This document shows, piece by piece, positions 62,283 to 64,000 of a stretch of DNA of 64,000 nucleotides. Where the stretch lies: NCBI GenBank assembly GCA_900767955.1, contig CAAGBC010000046.1, positions 1 through 64,000 of the forward strand, read 5' to 3'. Position 1 is the stretch's first letter; every line of letters begins with the position of its first letter. The position numbers and the translations under genes were made by a program. The stretch comes from Spirochaetia bacterium. GTDB lineage: Bacteria; Spirochaetota; Spirochaetia; Treponematales; Treponemataceae. Below the pieces are notes generated by a model. The model made no database searches. It was not told the DNA's origin and was given only the letters and a program-made list of their open reading frames with translations.

Positions 62283-64000
62283 AAGAATATTTCACCTTCC
62301 TCAAATAAAAAATCTTCGCTTGTGATTGTTGTAAGAACTTCTTTTGTGCGTTCATTTTCATCTAAAGCAATTACACGAGAATTTTTCTTTCTAACAACAG
62401 AATCAAAGAATTTTCTAATCGTTCGACCATTTGCAAAATCCTTAGTTTTATTTTGCCATATTTGCTGAATAAATTGTTCTGCAATAGTTTGAGCATTTTT
62501 TGTAAGAGTGAGACCTTCTTTTTTTGCGTAGAGACAGAAAAGTTCATAAAGTTCACTTGAATTGTAATCGTCAATATGAATACGATGTGTAAAACGACTT
62601 GAAAGACCTTCGTTAGTTGCCATCCATTCATTCATTTTATTTTCGTAACCTGCAACTACAACTACAAACTTTCCTCGGTCATCTTCCATGCGTTTCATAA
62701 GAGTATCAGTTGCTTCACGACCAAAATCATCAGTTGCTAAAGTGTAAACTTCATCAATAAAAAGGATTCCGCCTGTTGCATCATCGCAAAGTCGTTGCAT
62801 ATTCTGAGCAGTATGACCTACATATTTTGCAACAATTTTACTTCTATCACATTCAATAACCTTATCCCTTGAAAGCATTCCGATTGCAGAAAATAACTTG
62901 CCAAAGATACGAGCAATTGTAGTTTTACCTGTTCCTGGATTTCCTGTAAGTGCAATATGAATTTCTGGCTTTTTAGGATTTTGCCCAATTTTTTCAAGTT
63001 CTATATTTATTTTTATCGTTGCATAAAGTTCACCAACAGCTTTTTTTACTTTTTCCATGCCGATAAGTTCGTTTAGTTCAGCAAAAACATCTTCAACTGA
63101 AAGTGTTTTGCTTTCATCATGAGGAATGTCACAAACACAAATTGTTGTCAATGATTCTTTAGTAAGAGAATCTGCTGATAAATTAGCAATACGAGAATCC
63201 ATCCGTAGTTTTATTGTGTCAAAAAGATTACGCACAGCGCGAGCATTTGCAAAATCTTTCTGCTTGTTTTTACAAAGTTCTTGTATTGCATTACGGGCTA
63301 CATCTTTTGCATTATCAGTGTTATTAAATACAAATTGATTCTTTTTCATTTGTAAAAGAAGAATTTCAAACAGTTCTTCAGAAGAATAATCTTCAATATG
63401 GATTTTATGTTCAAAGCGGCTATCTAGTCCCGGATTCATCCGTAAGAAATCTTGCATTTCATTTTGATAACCAGCGGCAATTACAACAAATTTACCTCGG
63501 TCGTCTTCCATACGCTTTAAAAGAGTTCCGACAGCTTCACTTCCAAAGGAATTTGTAGAGCCTTCTTGCCCCGAAAGCAAATAGGCTTCGTCAATAAATA
63601 GAACTCCACCCATTGCTTTATCACAAAGTTCGTTTACTTTATCTTTTGTTTGACCAACATACCCAGCAGTCATATCTAGTCCAGAAGTTTCAATTACCTT
63701 ATCGCTAGGCAAAAGTTGCATTGCGTGAAAAAGTTTGCCTAAAATTCGGGCAACTGTAGTTTTTCCTGTTCCAGGATTTCCTGTTAAAACTATGTGAACT
63801 TTTGGATTTTCTGCCACAAGTCCCATTTTTTTTCGCTTTTGATTATTTTGAATTGACAGACACAAATCGCCTACAGATTTTTTTACGACATCCATACCGA
63901 TAAGTTCATTTAGCATTGAAAGAACTTCTTCAACGGTTTCTGCCTTTTTAGTTACAGGAATATCTTCTTGTTGGATTATTTTTAAATCATTATTAGAAAG
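62279..64000 (-). CDS. Tandem AAA+ ATPase, CbbX/SpoVK-like (5' end beyond window)
   Basis: The frame stays open through the right edge: the residues before the ATG at 63916 (DIPVTKKAETVEEVLSMLNE) match the linker before the second module, so the start lies outside. Two AAA+ modules are visible, each with LNELIGM, GNPGTGKTT(V/I)AR, Walker B LFIDEAYLL or LFIDEVYTL and sensor-like SRF(E/T)H(K/R)IHIDDY. The partial repeat at the edge implies at least a third. Such CbbX-like ATPases remodel proteins; a conflict-system role is possible. Confidence 0.8.
   Translation of the reverse strand, partial: LSNNDLKIIQQEDIPVTKKAETVEEVLSMLNELIGMDVVKKSVGDLCLSIQNNQKRKKMGLVAENPKVHIVLTGNPGTGKTTVARILGKLFHAMQLLPSDKVIETSGLDMTAGYVGQTKDKVNELCDKAMGGVLFIDEAYLLSGQEGSTNSFGSEAVGTLLKRMEDDRGKFVVIAAGYQNEMQDFLRMNPGLDSRFEHKIHIEDYSSEELFEILLLQMKKNQFVFNNTDNAKDVARNAIQELCKNKQKDFANARAVRNLFDTIKLRMDSRIANLSADSLTKESLTTICVCDIPHDESKTLSVEDVFAELNELIGMEKVKKAVGELYATIKINIELEKIGQNPKKPEIHIALTGNPGTGKTTIARIFGKLFSAIGMLSRDKVIECDRSKIVAKYVGHTAQNMQRLCDDATGGILFIDEVYTLATDDFGREATDTLMKRMEDDRGKFVVVVAGYENKMNEWMATNEGLSSRFTHRIHIDDYNSSELYELFCLYAKKEGLTLTKNAQTIAEQFIQQIWQNKTKDFANGRTIRKFFDSVVRKKNSRVIALDENERTKEVLTTITSEDFLFEEGEIFL

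Noticed and set aside
1..64000. CRISPR arrays, rRNA genes and insertion sequences with transposase
   Set aside because: None was seen: no regularly spaced repeats, no rRNA-like stretches and no transposase-like protein.

Overview
The window is low-GC chromosomal DNA from a spirochaete, most probably a Treponema. The grounds are a partial periplasmic-flagellum rod gene (flgF-like) at the left edge, a gene order response regulator / histidine kinase / DNA polymerase III delta-prime-like / CvpA / murG that I recall from treponemes, several lipoprotein genes with spirochaete-style lipoboxes, and many small treponeme-type proteins. No species can be assigned from the sequence alone. Most protein identifications rest on motifs and recalled family resemblance; no search was run.

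Layout. 1-5714: flgF end, then a minus-strand lipoprotein cluster (one permuted NlpC/P60-like lipoprotein, one propeller-like lipoprotein, one small lipoprotein and a decayed paralogue) bracketed by two copies of a 96-bp repeat. Each copy carries three TTAAC-N4-GTTAA palindromes spaced 20-21 bp, and the second copy lies just upstream of a membrane-anchored LuxR-type regulator. 5846-13985: glgC, a J-domain protein, an NtrC/NtrB-type two-component pair, a holB-like gene, cvpA, murG and an ankyrin protein. 13999-29344: an accessory island of minus-strand conflict or defence genes, running from a GC-rich repeat and a frameshifted small gene to a tRNA-Phe. It holds a primase-helicase-PLD protein, a DUF3990-type ART with a small partner, a DUF4365-like nuclease, a GmrSD-like DUF262/DUF1524 gene, a STAND-type NTPase with a HEPN-like N terminus, and a GIY-YIG/helicase/Eco57I-type methylase with a companion gene. 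Three of these genes are broken: by an internal deletion, by TGA inside the Walker A loop, and by TAG between helicase motifs I and II.

29515-64000 is mostly housekeeping: tRNA-Phe, an outer-membrane protein, a class III cyclase, dapB-lysC (lysine/DAP), an RNase II-type exonuclease, icd, murI, a pentapeptide-repeat protein with an MBL hydrolase, thrA / DAHP synthase-prephenate dehydratase fusion / ilvN (amino acids), an NTP transferase with manA (sugar nucleotides), deoD, a two-gene CHR chromate-type transporter, a sugar ABC importer with a GH31 alpha-glucosidase, pnp, an MFS transporter, a zinc-ribbon protein and a tandem AAA+ protein cut by the right edge.

Two genome-wide signals stand out. 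At least ten genes that begin transcription units have a -10 box ending only 6-8 bases before the start codon, a 17-bp spacer to a -35-like box and no Shine-Dalgarno, so they look leaderless, whereas operon-internal genes use ordinary AGGAG sites. The 96-bp operator-like repeat next to the LuxR-type gene looks like a dedicated, previously unrecognised regulatory circuit.
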